Of a stretch of DNA of 36,666 nt, positions 23,327 through 32,280 are shown piece by piece (the stretch's first letter is position 1; each line of letters starts with the position of its first letter). The stretch is from Clostridia bacterium. GTDB lineage: Bacteria > Bacillota > Clostridia > Oscillospirales > Acutalibacteraceae. A model generated the notes under the pieces. The model was given only the letters and a program-made list of their open reading frames with translations, ran no database searches and was not told where the DNA came from. The stretch is taken from NCBI GenBank assembly GCA_022767925.1, contig JALENG010000029.1:1-36666 (forward strand), written 5' to 3'. The position numbers were made by a program, and so were the translations under genes.

Positions 23327-23366
23327 AAAAACCGGGCCCTCCGAAAGGCCCGGTTTTTATTTTTTC
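23327..23366. terminator. bidirectional terminator between the MGDG-synthase-like gene and the Fur-family gene
   Basis: A perfect 12-bp stem AAAAACCGGGCC (23327-23338) / GGCCCGGTTTTT (23347-23358) with T runs. The right arm overlaps the last base pairs of the fur-family stop codon. Confidence 0.88.
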
Positions 23367-23761
23367 TCGCTCTTTTCCTTTTCCTGGCAGCTGGGGCACA
23401 CTCCGTACAGCGTTAAATTATGGCTGTCGATGGAAAAACCCGTCTCCTCGCACAGCTGTTTCTCCACGGCCTGCAGCGGGCAGTGCTTCAGGCGTACGCG
23501 CTTTTGGCAGCTGCGGCAGATCAGGTAGTGCCCGTGTCGGCCATACAGAGAATAGAGCGATACCCCATCGCTCATGGCCTCTTTCAGGACTTCGTTCTCC
23601 TCGGCCATGCGCTCCAAATTGCGGTACACGGTGGATCGGGCCAGTTTGGGGAATTGCGGCTGAAGCAAAAGGAACAGCTCTTCCGCGCTGAGGGGCTCCT
23701 CTGCCCGGGCCAACGCCTGCAGCAGTGCCGTGCGCTGCCGGGTATTCCGTTTTTCCTGCAT
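23357..23761 (-). CDS. Fur-family metal- or peroxide-responsive repressor
   Basis: 134 residues. An N-terminal winged helix (TRQRTALLQALARAEEPLSAEEL, RSTVYRNLERMAEE) is followed by the dimerisation domain with the structural zinc cysteines C82/C85 (ICRSC) and C122/C125 (CPSC). The sensor-site candidates are H76, H78 and H114. Extra cysteines C94 and C104 resemble some Zur-like proteins, but Fur, Zur and PerR cannot be separated on sequence alone. ATG at 23761 after AAGGGGG is chosen over an upstream in-frame start. It is divergent from nifS and its own promoter lies in the shared region. Confidence 0.9.
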   Translation of the reverse strand: MQEKRNTRQRTALLQALARAEEPLSAEELFLLLQPQFPKLARSTVYRNLERMAEENEVLKEAMSDGVSLYSLYGRHGHYLICRSCQKRVRLKHCPLQAVEKQLCEETGFSIDSHNLTLYGVCPSCQEKEKSEKK

Positions 23762-23795
23762 CGAAAGCCGCCCCCTTTCTCCTTTTTTCTCTTTT

Positions 23796-23824
23796 ATTAT
23801 ATCCTTTTCCCCGGCAAATTGCAA
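23796..23824 (-). promoter_or_regulatory. promoter of the Fur-family gene
   Basis: Minus strand: -35 TTGCAA (23819-23824), 17-base spacer, perfect -10 TATAAT (23796-23801). Confidence 0.85.
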
Positions 23825-23858
23825 ACAGTGGGGGGTACCGTTGTGGACAAAAAGGGTG

Positions 23859-23864
23859 TATAAT
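23859..23864 (+). promoter_or_regulatory. -10 element of the nifS operon
   Basis: Perfect TATAAT preceded by GGTG, 58 bases before the nifS start. The -35 position is poor, so activation or a weak promoter is likely. Confidence 0.55.
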
Positions 23865-23922
23865 AAAAAATGCAGTATATTCCGGTTTTCCGGAAAAATA
23901 AAAAACGGGAGTTTTACCCTTT

Positions 23923-25062
23923 ATGGATCACGATATTTATCTGGACAACAGTGCAACCACCCGCGTGTGCCCCCAGGCCGTCGAAAAGGCCCTGTATATG
24001 ATGACGCAGTGCTGGGGCAACCCCTCCTCGCTGCATGCGAAGGGCTCGGCCGCCGCCCGGGAGCTGATGGAATCCCGCCGCCGGATTGCTGCGGTGCTGG
24101 GCGCTGAACCGGAGGAGATTACGTTTCTCAGCGGCGGAACCGAGGCGAACAACCTGGCGGTGCTGGGCGCTGCGAAATGGGGGCAGAAACGGGGACACCG
24201 CATCGTGACCACCGCATTTGAACACAGCTCGGTGCTGGACAGCGTGCGCCAGCTGGAAAAAGAGGGATGGGACGTCTGCTATTTACAGCCCGACCGGCAG
24301 GGGCACATTACCCCCGAGCAGGTTTTTTCAGCCGTTACCCCCGATACCGTGCTGGTCAGCATGATGGCGGTGAACAACGAGGTGGGCACAATGCCGCCGC
24401 TGGACGCCGTGCCCGCCGCCATCCGCCGGGCGAAAGCTCCGGCCCTGTTCCACGTGGACGCGGTCCAGGCCTTCGGGAAGATCCCCCTGCGCCCGGGGCG
24501 TATGGGCATTGACCTGCTGACCTGCAGCTCCCACAAAATCCATGGGCCCAAGGGCGCCGGGGCTTTGTATAAACGGCGGGGCCTGTACCTGCCCCCGCGC
24601 GCTTTTGGCGGTGAGCAGGAGGGAAAGCTGCGTCCGGGCACCGAGGCCATGCCTGCCCTGTGCGCCTTTGGGGCGGCGGCGGCGGCCCTTCCCCCCATTC
24701 CCGATTCCCTGCGGAAAATGAGGGAGCTGAACACCTTCGCCCGGCAGGAGCTACAGAAGATCGACGGCGTAATTCTGCACTCCCCGCCGGATGCACTGCC
24801 CTATATTCTTCACCTGTCTGCCGGCCATGTCCGCGCCCAGACCATGCTGAATTTTCTTTCGCAGCGCGGCATTTATGTTTCCTCGGGTTCCGCCTGTGCC
24901 AAGGGCGCCCGCAGCCATGTGCTGACCGCCATGGGACTTCCGGAAACGGAAATCGACGCCTCTCTTCGCATCAGCTTTTCCCATGAAAATACCCGACAGG
25001 ACGTGCAGGCCCTGTGCCAGGCCCTGCAGGAGGGATTGCAGCAGCTGGTGGCACGCCCCTGA
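23923..25062 (+). CDS. cysteine desulfurase, NifS/IscS family
   Basis: 379 residues, fold-type I PLP enzyme that takes sulfur from cysteine as a persulfide. The N-terminus MDHDIYLDNSATT is typical; the PLP lysine is K205 (SSHKIHGPKG) and the persulfide cysteine is C325 in SSGSACAKG. GTEANNLA and HVDAVQA are also present. Because thiI follows after 51 bases, it is most likely the dedicated sulfur donor for 4-thiouridine in tRNA, like the Bacillus NifZ-ThiI pair; a role in Fe-S assembly is also possible, and no iscU/sufU is adjacent. GGGAG lies 12 bases before the ATG. Confidence 0.95.
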   Translation: MDHDIYLDNSATTRVCPQAVEKALYMMTQCWGNPSSLHAKGSAAARELMESRRRIAAVLGAEPEEITFLSGGTEANNLAVLGAAKWGQKRGHRIVTTAFEHSSVLDSVRQLEKEGWDVCYLQPDRQGHITPEQVFSAVTPDTVLVSMMAVNNEVGTMPPLDAVPAAIRRAKAPALFHVDAVQAFGKIPLRPGRMGIDLLTCSSHKIHGPKGAGALYKRRGLYLPPRAFGGEQEGKLRPGTEAMPALCAFGAAAAALPPIPDSLRKMRELNTFARQELQKIDGVILHSPPDALPYILHLSAGHVRAQTMLNFLSQRGIYVSSGSACAKGARSHVLTAMGLPETEIDASLRISFSHENTRQDVQALCQALQEGLQQLVARP

Positions 25063-25113
25063 TTCTTCTCTACTTTTACAGAAAGGACCCGCTGAGCGGG
25101 AACAGAAATTTTT

Positions 25114-26331
25114 ATGAAAGAAACCATTTTGATTAAATTGGGCGAACTGGTGCTCAAGGGCTTGAACCGTAGCACATTCGAGGCGGTCCTTCTGAAAAAC
25201 ATCCGTCGCCGGATGACCGGTCTGGGAGATTTTGAGATCCGCTCGGCCCAATCGACCATCTATATCATCCCCCAGGACGAATACGCCGATATGGACGAGG
25301 TCCAGGAGAGGATCGGCCGAATTTTCGGGATTGTGGCGTACTCCCGCGCCTGTGTGGTGGAAAAGGACCTGCACGCCATCTGTCGGGCCGCAGCGGATTA
25401 CCTGCGCCCGCAGCTGGAGGAAATTTCTACCTTTAAAGTGGAAACCAAGCGCAGCGATAAAACCTTCCCCTATGACTCGCCGGCCATTTCCCGGGAAGTG
25501 GGTGCCTATCTGTTGCAGCAGTATCCCCATCTGTCCGTGAACGTCCATGAGCCGGACCTGATTGTGCGGGTGGAAGTGCGCGATTTTGGCGCTTATGTCC
25601 ACGGTGCCCCCATTGCCGGCGCCGGTGGAATCCCAGTGGGTACAGGCGGGAAAGCCGCCATCCTGATCAGCGGCGGATTGGACAGCCCGGTGGCCGCCTG
25701 GCGCATGGCGCGGCGGGGTGTGGAACTGACCGCCATCCACTTTGCCAGTCCCCCGTATACCAGCGAGCTGGCCGAGGAAAAGGTCATCCGCCTGCTGCAG
25801 AAGGTGGGCCAGTGGGCCGGGCGCATAGAGATGTACACCGTGCATTTTGCCCATCTGCAGGAAGAACTTCTGAAAAAATGCCCGGAGGACCTGTTCACCA
25901 TTTTGATGCGGCGCTTTATGATGCGCTGCGCCCAGGCAATTGCCCGGCAAAACGACTGTGACGCCCTGATCACCGGTGAGAGCTTGGGCCAGGTGGCCAG
26001 CCAGACCATTAAAGCCATTGCCTGCACCGATGCCGCCGCCGGAATACCGGTTTTCCGCCCGCTGATCGGCACGGATAAAGCTGAAATTGTGGCCGAGGCC
26101 CACCGTATCGGCACCTACGACATCTCCATTGAACCGTTTGAGGACTGCTGTACGGTCTTCACCCCCCGCCATCCGCGCACCCGCCCCACCCTCGCCCAGT
26201 TGGAAGAGGCCGAGCAGGCACTGGACATCGACGGGCTGGTGGAGGAATGCCTGCGCGGTACCACACACCGGCGCATCACCTTCCGCGGAGTGCAGGAGGT
26301 ACCCGCCGGGCAGGGAAAGAAGGATCGCTAA
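25114..26331 (+). CDS. thiI: tRNA 4-thiouridine synthase ThiI (short form)
   Basis: 405 residues: ferredoxin-like N-terminus (KETILIKLGELVLKGLNR), THUMP domain (about 60-165) and an ATP-pyrophosphatase domain with P-loop SGGLDSP at 186-192. The C-terminal rhodanese domain of the E. coli protein is absent, as is normal in Firmicutes, so sulfur must come directly from a partner desulfurase, here the gene just upstream. The product makes s4U8 in tRNA and may feed thiazole synthesis. The start ATG has its AAAGGA ribosome site (25082-25087) separated from it by a small hairpin. cinA follows with a one-base gap. Confidence 0.95.
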   Translation: MKETILIKLGELVLKGLNRSTFEAVLLKNIRRRMTGLGDFEIRSAQSTIYIIPQDEYADMDEVQERIGRIFGIVAYSRACVVEKDLHAICRAAADYLRPQLEEISTFKVETKRSDKTFPYDSPAISREVGAYLLQQYPHLSVNVHEPDLIVRVEVRDFGAYVHGAPIAGAGGIPVGTGGKAAILISGGLDSPVAAWRMARRGVELTAIHFASPPYTSELAEEKVIRLLQKVGQWAGRIEMYTVHFAHLQEELLKKCPEDLFTILMRRFMMRCAQAIARQNDCDALITGESLGQVASQTIKAIACTDAAAGIPVFRPLIGTDKAEIVAEAHRIGTYDISIEPFEDCCTVFTPRHPRTRPTLAQLEEAEQALDIDGLVEECLRGTTHRRITFRGVQEVPAGQGKKDR

Positions 26332-26332
26332 A

Positions 26333-27658
26333 ATGAACGCTGAAATTCTCTCGGTCGGCACTGAGCTGCTACTGGGCCATGTGGTCAATACCGATACGGC
26401 CTATGTGGCCCGGGCGCTCTCTTCGATCGGCATTAATGTGCATTATACCGCCACCGTGGGCGATAACCCCCAGCGGCTTCAGCGCGCCGTGGAGGAATCC
26501 CTGTCCCGCTGTGATCTGCTGGTGACCACCGGTGGGCTGGGTCCCACCGAGGACGATTTGACCAAGGAGACCGTGGCTCGGGCGGCCGGGGTGCCGCTTG
26601 CCATGAATGAAACATGCCTTCAGGAACTGCTGCGCTATTTTGCCGGCCGTTACTGTGGGGAAAACCAGAAAAAGCAGGCTGTGCTGCCCGTGGGCTGCAC
26701 GGTGCTGAAAAACGACTGCGGCTCGGCCCCCGGCTGTCTGTTCCGCTCCCGGCAGGGGGCTTTGGTGGTAATGCTGCCCGGCCCGCCCGGTGAGCTGATC
26801 CCCATGTTGGAGAATTACGCACTGCCGGCCCTTGCGGGGCAGCAGGAAAAAGCGGTGATTCTCTCCCGCAATCTGCGGGTATTCGGCCTGGGAGAAGGGC
26901 TGACCGCCGAAAAGCTGGAGGATCTGCTGCGAGGCAGCAACCCCACCGCCGCCACCTACGCGCTGGATAACGAGTGCTTTGTGCGGGTGACCGCCCGGGC
27001 CGCGCAGGAGTCGGAGGCCCTTGCGATGATGCAGCCCCTGATGGAAAAAATCCGGGCGCGGCTGGGCAATTACCTGTATACAGAGGAGTACGCCAGCCTG
27101 GAGGAGACGGTGGTGCAGGGCCTGATGCGGCAGAAGAAAACGCTGGCAACGGCCGAATCCTGTACCGGCGGCCTGCTCAGTCAGCGGCTGACCGCCATTT
27201 CCGGCAGCTCGGAAATTTTCGAGATGGGCGCCGTGACCTATGCCAACCGCATCAAGGAACAGGTGTTGGGGGTTTGTTCCCAGACCCTGCGGGAGAAGGG
27301 CGCCGTCAGCTATGAAACCGCCTGTCAAATGGCCCAGGGCATCCGGCAGAAAGCCGGCAGCGACCTGGGAATCGGGATCACCGGAATCGCCGGTCCCGGC
27401 GGCGGAACTCCCGAAAAACCGGTGGGCCGGGTATATATCGCTCTGTCGGACGGGGCGCACACCTGGGTGCGCTGTATGCCCGGCGGCATCGGCCGTACAC
27501 GCAGCCGTGCCTTTTACCGGCAGGCTGCTTCGTCCCACGCACTGGACATGGTGCGCCGGTATCTGACCGGCCTGCCGGTTCTGGAAGATCTGGAATTCCC
27601 CCGGGCAGCGGGAATTCCGGTCTCGTCCCCCTGCCCGCAAAAGGAGAAAAATTCATGA
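26333..27658 (+). CDS. cinA: CinA: competence/damage-inducible protein with nicotinamide-nucleotide amidase domain
   Basis: 441 residues. The N-terminal MoCF-like domain (MNAEILSVGTELLLGHVVNT, TTGGLGPTEDD, LPGPPGEL) acts on ADP-ribose in some members. The C-terminal CinA/PncC domain (TLATAESCTGGLLSQRLTAI, GITGIAGPGGGTPEKPVG) deamidates NMN in NAD recycling. ATG at 26333 is one base after the thiI stop and has AAGGA inside the end of thiI, so the two are translationally coupled. The very C-terminal tail of about 35 residues after the amidase domain is proline- and serine-rich and not typical. Confidence 0.95.
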   Translation: MNAEILSVGTELLLGHVVNTDTAYVARALSSIGINVHYTATVGDNPQRLQRAVEESLSRCDLLVTTGGLGPTEDDLTKETVARAAGVPLAMNETCLQELLRYFAGRYCGENQKKQAVLPVGCTVLKNDCGSAPGCLFRSRQGALVVMLPGPPGELIPMLENYALPALAGQQEKAVILSRNLRVFGLGEGLTAEKLEDLLRGSNPTAATYALDNECFVRVTARAAQESEALAMMQPLMEKIRARLGNYLYTEEYASLEETVVQGLMRQKKTLATAESCTGGLLSQRLTAISGSSEIFEMGAVTYANRIKEQVLGVCSQTLREKGAVSYETACQMAQGIRQKAGSDLGIGITGIAGPGGGTPEKPVGRVYIALSDGAHTWVRCMPGGIGRTRSRAFYRQAASSHALDMVRRYLTGLPVLEDLEFPRAAGIPVSSPCPQKEKNS

Positions 27659-28713
27659 AAAAGAAACCGCAGCACGCCGCCCCGAAAAAAAGCTTTTGCC
27701 AGAGATGGTTCCCCTGCCGGGGGGACCGCCCCGGCACTGTGGTCCTGAAGATCCTGACGATTTTGTTCCTTGTGGTCTTTCTGGTATCCGGTTACTTTCT
27801 GCTGGATGAGTTGGTGCTGAAACCGACGGCCGCCGACCAGTCGGTGGAGGAACTGCGGCAGGAATTTTTTCCATCGGAAAGCGAATCTTCCGAATCCTCC
27901 CAAACGGATGAGAGTACGGCGGAGTCCACCGTACAGCCCGATCCTACCCCTACGCCCAAGCCCATTGATTACGCAAAGCAGCTGGCCACCCTGCAGGAGA
28001 GGTACCCAGATATTGTCGGCTGGATCCAACTGCCCGGCACGATAATTGATTACCCGGTTCTGCAGTCGGACAGCAGCGATCCGGAATACTACCTGTACCG
28101 AAATTACAAGTCGGAATCCACCAAGTACGGCAGCATTTTCGCTTCCAGCGATAGTCTGCCCTTTGCCCAGTGCCGCAACAGTGTGGTGTACGGCCACAGT
28201 ATGCAGGACGGCCGCATGTTTGCTTCGCTTCTCTTTTTCAACAGTCTGGATACTTACCGGACGTGCCCCACCATTACCCTGTACACCGAAGAGGGCAAGA
28301 GCACCTGGAAGATCTTCTCCGTCATGAAAGTGAGCACCAAGGAAGAGCACGGGGTATACTTCCCATTTTCCCGCACCTCTTTTTTGGATGACGATGATTT
28401 TATGCAGTATGTATACGGGGTTTACCAGCGGTCGGTGCTGGATACCGGTGTGACCGTTCGGGAGGATGACGAACTGCTGTCACTGGTCACCTGCTCGTAT
28501 GAATACGACGGATTCCGCACGGTAGTGGTGGCCCGCAAGGTGCGGGACGGCGAGAGCAGCGAAGTGGACACCAGTAAGAGCCGCTATAATGCCCGGGTGG
28601 TCTATCCCGATGTATGGTATACGAATCACAGCGGAAGCCAGCCGGTATGGACCGAAAACTGGCATGATGCGGTAAAGGATGGCAGTTTTTCCGTCTATGA
28701 CGGGAACGGCTGA
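27655..28713 (+). CDS. srtB: class B sortase
   Basis: 352 residues. Basic N-terminus, one membrane segment (about 28-50), a low-complexity Ser/Glu/Thr/Pro spacer (about 70-103) and the sortase domain, with H181 in VYGHSM, C280 in LVTCSYEY and R288 in GFRTVVVAR, the expected catalytic trio. The extra helices and length fit class B, which in known cases anchors iron-acquisition proteins or pilin-like substrates to the wall. No sortase substrate with an NPQTN/LPXTG-type end is encoded in this window. Its ATG overlaps the cinA stop (ATGA), with AAAGGAG upstream, so it is the fourth gene of the nifS unit. Confidence 0.92.
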   Translation: MKKKPQHAAPKKSFCQRWFPCRGDRPGTVVLKILTILFLVVFLVSGYFLLDELVLKPTAADQSVEELRQEFFPSESESSESSQTDESTAESTVQPDPTPTPKPIDYAKQLATLQERYPDIVGWIQLPGTIIDYPVLQSDSSDPEYYLYRNYKSESTKYGSIFASSDSLPFAQCRNSVVYGHSMQDGRMFASLLFFNSLDTYRTCPTITLYTEEGKSTWKIFSVMKVSTKEEHGVYFPFSRTSFLDDDDFMQYVYGVYQRSVLDTGVTVREDDELLSLVTCSYEYDGFRTVVVARKVRDGESSEVDTSKSRYNARVVYPDVWYTNHSGSQPVWTENWHDAVKDGSFSVYDGNG

Positions 28714-28745
28714 GAAAATCCTTCGAATATTTTTCCGTTTTTCTT
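28704..28745 (+). terminator. weak terminator of the nifS-thiI-cinA-srtB unit
   Basis: AACGG...AGAAAAT pairs with ATTTTTCCGTT and is followed by TTT; the stem includes the srtB stop codon. Confidence 0.5.
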
Positions 28746-28772
28746 GCATTTTCTTTCAAAATGAAGTATACT
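28744..28772 (+). promoter_or_regulatory. promoter of argF
   Basis: -35 TTGCAT (28744-28749), 17-base spacer, -10 TATACT (28767-28772). No clear ARG box was recognised. Confidence 0.75.
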
Positions 28773-28817
28773 GGGGCATACGCCTATCATCATGCCTGTC
28801 ACAGGAGGAACAATACG

Positions 28818-29804
28818 ATGAATCTGACCGGGAAAAGCTTTTTGAAGCTGCTCGATTTTACGCCCGAGGAAATCAGCGGCCTGTTGGATCTGGCCGCCGA
28901 GCTGAAAGCCAAAAAGAAAGCCCATATCCCCCACGATACCCTGCGCGGCCGCAATATCGCGCTGATTTTCGAGAAGACCAGCACCCGCACCCGCTGCAGC
29001 TTTGAGGTAGCCGCCCACGACCTGGGTATGCAGGTCACCTATCTGGATCCCTCGGGCTCTCAGATTGGGAAAAAGGAGAGCATCGCTGATACCGCCCGGG
29101 TACTGGGCCGCATGTTCGACGGGATCGAGTACCGCGGGTATGGCCAGGAGATTGTGGAAGAGCTGGCTCATTATGCCGGGGTACCGGTTTGGAACGGGCT
29201 GACCAACGAATTCCACCCCACTCAGATTCTGGCGGATTTTCTCACTCTCCGCGAGCATTTCGGCCATCTGAAAGGGCTGCATTTTGTCTATATGGGCGAT
29301 GCCCGTTATAACATGGGCAATTCCCTGATGGTGGGCTGCGCCAAAATGGGCCTGCACTTTACGGCCTGCGCCCCCCAAAAATATTTTCCCGATGAGGCGC
29401 TGATTGCCCAGTGCCGGGAAATTGCCGCCCAGACCGGCGCCACCCTGCGCTTTTGTGAGGACCCGGTGGAGGCCACCCGCGGCGCCGACGTGCTGTACAC
29501 GGATGTATGGGTTTCCATGGGCGAACCGGTGGAAATCTGGGAGGAGCGGATCCGCGATCTGTCCCCCTATCAGGTGAACGCCGCCCTGATGGAAAATGCC
29601 GGTAGCCAGGCCGTGTTTATGCACTGCCTGCCCGCCTTCCACGATCACAAGACCGTGATCGGAAAGGAAATGGGCGAGCGCTTTGCCCGCGAGGCCATGG
29701 AAGTGACCGATGAGGTATTCGAAGGGCCGCAGTCCATTGTATTTGACGAGGCGGAAAACCGTATGCACACGATTAAGGCTGTTATGGCAGCCACCCTCGC
29801 CTGA
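28818..29804 (+). CDS. argF: ornithine carbamoyltransferase
   Basis: 328 residues. It joins carbamoyl phosphate to ornithine to give citrulline in arginine synthesis; arginine or ornithine catabolism (the reverse reaction) is an alternative. The carbamoyl-phosphate site STRTR is at 55-59, HPTQ at 133-136, and the ornithine-site HCLP at 269-272. ATG at 28818 has AGGAGG nine bases upstream. It is transcribed alone with its own promoter and terminator; no other arg or arc gene is in the window. Confidence 0.96.
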   Translation: MNLTGKSFLKLLDFTPEEISGLLDLAAELKAKKKAHIPHDTLRGRNIALIFEKTSTRTRCSFEVAAHDLGMQVTYLDPSGSQIGKKESIADTARVLGRMFDGIEYRGYGQEIVEELAHYAGVPVWNGLTNEFHPTQILADFLTLREHFGHLKGLHFVYMGDARYNMGNSLMVGCAKMGLHFTACAPQKYFPDEALIAQCREIAAQTGATLRFCEDPVEATRGADVLYTDVWVSMGEPVEIWEERIRDLSPYQVNAALMENAGSQAVFMHCLPAFHDHKTVIGKEMGERFAREAMEVTDEVFEGPQSIVFDEAENRMHTIKAVMAATLA

Positions 29805-29816
29805 CAGAAAAATTTG

Positions 29817-29852
29817 TACGGCGGCCGGATACCCCGGCTGCCGTATTTTTTC
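29817..29852 (+). terminator. intrinsic terminator of argF
   Basis: TACGGCGGCCGG pairs with CCGGCTGCCGTA (one mismatch), followed by TTTTTT. Confidence 0.88.
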
Positions 29853-29854
29853 CA

Positions 29855-29896
29855 CAAGAAAGGCGCCGCTTTTTTAAGCGGCGCCCTTTTTTGCTT
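29855..29896. terminator. second, bidirectional terminator between argF and the phosphohexomutase gene
   Basis: GGCGCCGCTT pairs perfectly with AAGCGGCGCC around a T-rich loop, with a T6 run on the plus strand and a shorter one on the minus strand, five bases past the mutase stop. Confidence 0.85.
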
Positions 29897-29900
29897 TTTC

Positions 29901-31598
29901 TCAGATTCCCAGCAGGGCCGGTACGTCCTGCTTCATCTTCTCGACCAGGGCCTCGCTTTCCTGCTGCGTGGCGCCCTTGCCGGAGAGATAGATCTTGATC
30001 TTCGGCTCGGTGCCGGAGGGGCGCACGATCAGCTTGCAGCCGTTGTCCATGCGGTATTCCAGCACATTGGATTTGGGAAGATGGATTTCACTCGTCTCGC
30101 CCTTTTCCACGCGGACCGATTCCTTATAATCGCTGTGGCCCACCACGGCATGACCCGCAATGACCGCCGGGGGATTCTGGCGCAGATTTTCCATGATGGC
30201 CGTCATTTGCTTCATTCCGGCTTCCCCTTCAAAGGCCTGATTTACCACACCGTTGACATAATAACCATATTTTTCATACAGGGCATGGATGGCATCCACC
30301 AGCGTCATACCCTTTTCCTTGTAGTACTGGGTCATTTCACAAATCAGCATGCTGCCGTCCACGGCGTCCTTATCGCGGACATAACCGCCGGACAGATAGC
30401 CGTAGCTCTCCTCAAAACCCAGCAGATAGCGCTCAGGATGGCCCTCGGCCTCCAGGGAAGCAATCTGGTCGCCGATGTATTTAAAGCCCGTGAGCACGCG
30501 GCGCATCTCAATACCGTAATCGGCCGCAATGGGATCCACCATATCGGTGGAGACGATGGTGGTCACCGCCACCGGATTTTCGGGCATCTCGCCCTTTTCC
30601 TGCTTGGCCGCCGCGATGAAGTTCAGCAGCAGTACACCCACCTCGTTGCCGGTCATCAGCTGGTACTTGCCGTGCTGGTTCACCGCAATGCCCACACGGT
30701 CGCTGTCCGGGTCGGTGGCCAGCAGCAGGTCGGGCTGCACGGTCTCGCACAGCTCCAGGCCCTTCTGCAAAGCCTCGCGGATTTCGGGGTTGGGGAACGG
30801 GCAGGTGGGAAAGTTGCCGTCCGGCTCACTCTGCTCGGGGACAATGGTCACATCACTGACGCCGATGCGCTCGAGAATCCGGGTTACGCACATCTTTCCG
30901 GCACCGTTCAGGGGGGTGTATACCACCTTCAGCGGACCGGTGGGCTTGCGCACACTGACGCTCTCCACGGCATCAAGATAGGCATCCACCACGTCGTCGC
31001 CGATCATTTCGATCAGTCCGCTCTTCTTTCCCTCTTCAAAGGGCATGGTCTTCACATCTTCGAAAATATCCAGGCGGTTGATCTCGTCCTGTACATCATT
31101 GGCCATCTCTGCCGTAATCTGGCAGCCGTCGCTGCCGTAGCACTTATAACCGTTGTATTTGGCGGGATTGTGGCTGGCCGTCACGCAGATACCGGCATCG
31201 CAGTGCAGATACCGCACCGCAAACGACAGCGCCGGGGTGGGCATCAGCTGCGGGTACAGATACGCCTTGATCCCATTGGCCGCCAGCACCGCCGCCGATT
31301 CCTCGGAGAACAGAGTGCTGTTGATACGGCTGTCATATCCGATAGCCACGGTGGGAACATGGTCCGTTTTATGCTGGTTCAAATAATTGGAAAGGCCCTG
31401 GGTCGCTTTGCGCACGGTATAGATATTCATCCGGTTGGTCCCGGCCCCCAGCACACCGCGCAGGCCCGCCGTACCGAATGCCAGATCCTGATAAAATCGG
31501 TCGTTAATCTCCTCCGGTTGGTTCTGGATGCTGCGAAGCTCTTCCGTCAGAGAGCTGTCCTCCAGCTGGCGGTTCAGCCACTTCTCGTATTCGGTCAT
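29901..31598 (-). CDS. phospho-sugar mutase (alpha-phosphoglucomutase type)
   Basis: 565 residues, alpha-D-phosphohexomutase family, long Firmicutes form (PgcA-like). It interconverts glucose 1- and 6-phosphate, possibly also mannose or other hexose phosphates, feeding UDP-glucose and glycolipid synthesis; the glycolipid transferase at 22192-23316 would use such a product. The phosphoserine is S142 in TASHNPAKYNGYK, the metal loop DPDSDR is at 296-301, the sugar loop ESYGYLSG is near 410, and the phosphate-binding RPSGTEPKIK near the end. ATG at 31598 follows GAGAAAGGA, with a 70-80 base leader from its promoter. Confidence 0.94.
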   Translation of the reverse strand: MTEYEKWLNRQLEDSSLTEELRSIQNQPEEINDRFYQDLAFGTAGLRGVLGAGTNRMNIYTVRKATQGLSNYLNQHKTDHVPTVAIGYDSRINSTLFSEESAAVLAANGIKAYLYPQLMPTPALSFAVRYLHCDAGICVTASHNPAKYNGYKCYGSDGCQITAEMANDVQDEINRLDIFEDVKTMPFEEGKKSGLIEMIGDDVVDAYLDAVESVSVRKPTGPLKVVYTPLNGAGKMCVTRILERIGVSDVTIVPEQSEPDGNFPTCPFPNPEIREALQKGLELCETVQPDLLLATDPDSDRVGIAVNQHGKYQLMTGNEVGVLLLNFIAAAKQEKGEMPENPVAVTTIVSTDMVDPIAADYGIEMRRVLTGFKYIGDQIASLEAEGHPERYLLGFEESYGYLSGGYVRDKDAVDGSMLICEMTQYYKEKGMTLVDAIHALYEKYGYYVNGVVNQAFEGEAGMKQMTAIMENLRQNPPAVIAGHAVVGHSDYKESVRVEKGETSEIHLPKSNVLEYRMDNGCKLIVRPSGTEPKIKIYLSGKGATQQESEALVEKMKQDVPALLGI

Positions 31599-31679
31599 GA
31601 ACAGTCACGGTCCTTTCTCTTTTTTATTTTCTATTTGGAAAAATCAAAACGGAGATTCCTCTCCTTTTTACACAAGATA

Positions 31680-31708
31680 AGGATAGCATTTCGCAAAACA
31701 GATGTCAA
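31680..31708 (-). promoter_or_regulatory. promoter of the phosphohexomutase gene
   Basis: Minus strand: perfect -35 TTGACA (31703-31708), 17-base spacer, -10 TATCCT (31680-31685). It starts 28 bases past the stop of the preceding phosphoesterase gene. Confidence 0.78.
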
Positions 31709-31735
31709 TATCGCAAAAACTTCTTCGCGTTTCTT

Positions 31736-32209
31736 TTATCCATGTAAATGCAGGATGGTGGGAACAACTCCCTGGTGGGTGATATCCAGAATGGCAAAGG
31801 TGCCGAACGATCCGTGCAGGGAACCGGGGTTGACAATATACAGCCCGTCCTCGTACCGGCAGTCGGGCACATGGGTGTGCCCATACAGCAGCACATCCGC
31901 CTTTTTGCTCCGGGCATCGGTGATCAGATCATACAGCCCGTACTTTACATAATGGGTATGTCCGTGCGTATAGACAATATGCTTTTTCAACAGATAAATT
32001 TCATCATCCAGGGGCACCTCCCGGCAGCCCCAGTCATTGTTGCCGCGCACCCCATAAAAAGCCTTCTCCGGAAAGTCGCTCTTCACCTGCTGCCACTCGT
32101 CATATCCGTCCCCCAGGTGGATCACCACCTCGGCCTTTGGCTGACAGAGAAGTGCCTGCCGCAGGGCAAACAGATCCCCATGGGTATCCGAAACAACCAG
32201 AACCCGCAT
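31736..32209 (-). CDS. YfcE/MJ0936-type metallophosphoesterase
   Basis: 157 residues, small calcineurin-like phosphodiesterase. The metal-binding blocks are VSDTHGD (about 6-12), HLGDGYDEW, VRGNNDW, THGHTHYVKYG and LYGHTHVPD. Relatives hydrolyse phosphodiester model substrates; the physiological target is unknown. In many bacteria the gene follows rdgB/rph; here it is divergent from the three unknown small genes at 32281-33252, with about 70 bases between the starts. ATG at 32209 has AGGAGG about nine bases upstream. Confidence 0.93.
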   Translation of the reverse strand: MRVLVVSDTHGDLFALRQALLCQPKAEVVIHLGDGYDEWQQVKSDFPEKAFYGVRGNNDWGCREVPLDDEIYLLKKHIVYTHGHTHYVKYGLYDLITDARSKKADVLLYGHTHVPDCRYEDGLYIVNPGSLHGSFGTFAILDITHQGVVPTILHLHG

Positions 32210-32280
32210 AACCGGCCCCTCCTTTTCATGGTTTTGGCCCCTTGTGCATAGAATGTATGGCAAAGGAGCGTGATCAAACA

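Noticed and set aside
24751..26388. Minus-strand open frame of 545 codons opposite nifS and thiI
   Set aside because: It spans two real genes in antisense and has no family motif or ribosome site.
29814..31952. Very long plus-strand open frame (712 codons) opposite the phosphohexomutase gene
   Set aside because: It is a shadow: the minus strand carries a complete, motif-rich mutase and the start of the next gene's region. The plus frame has low-quality, His/Gly-rich composition typical of antisense frames in GC-rich genes.
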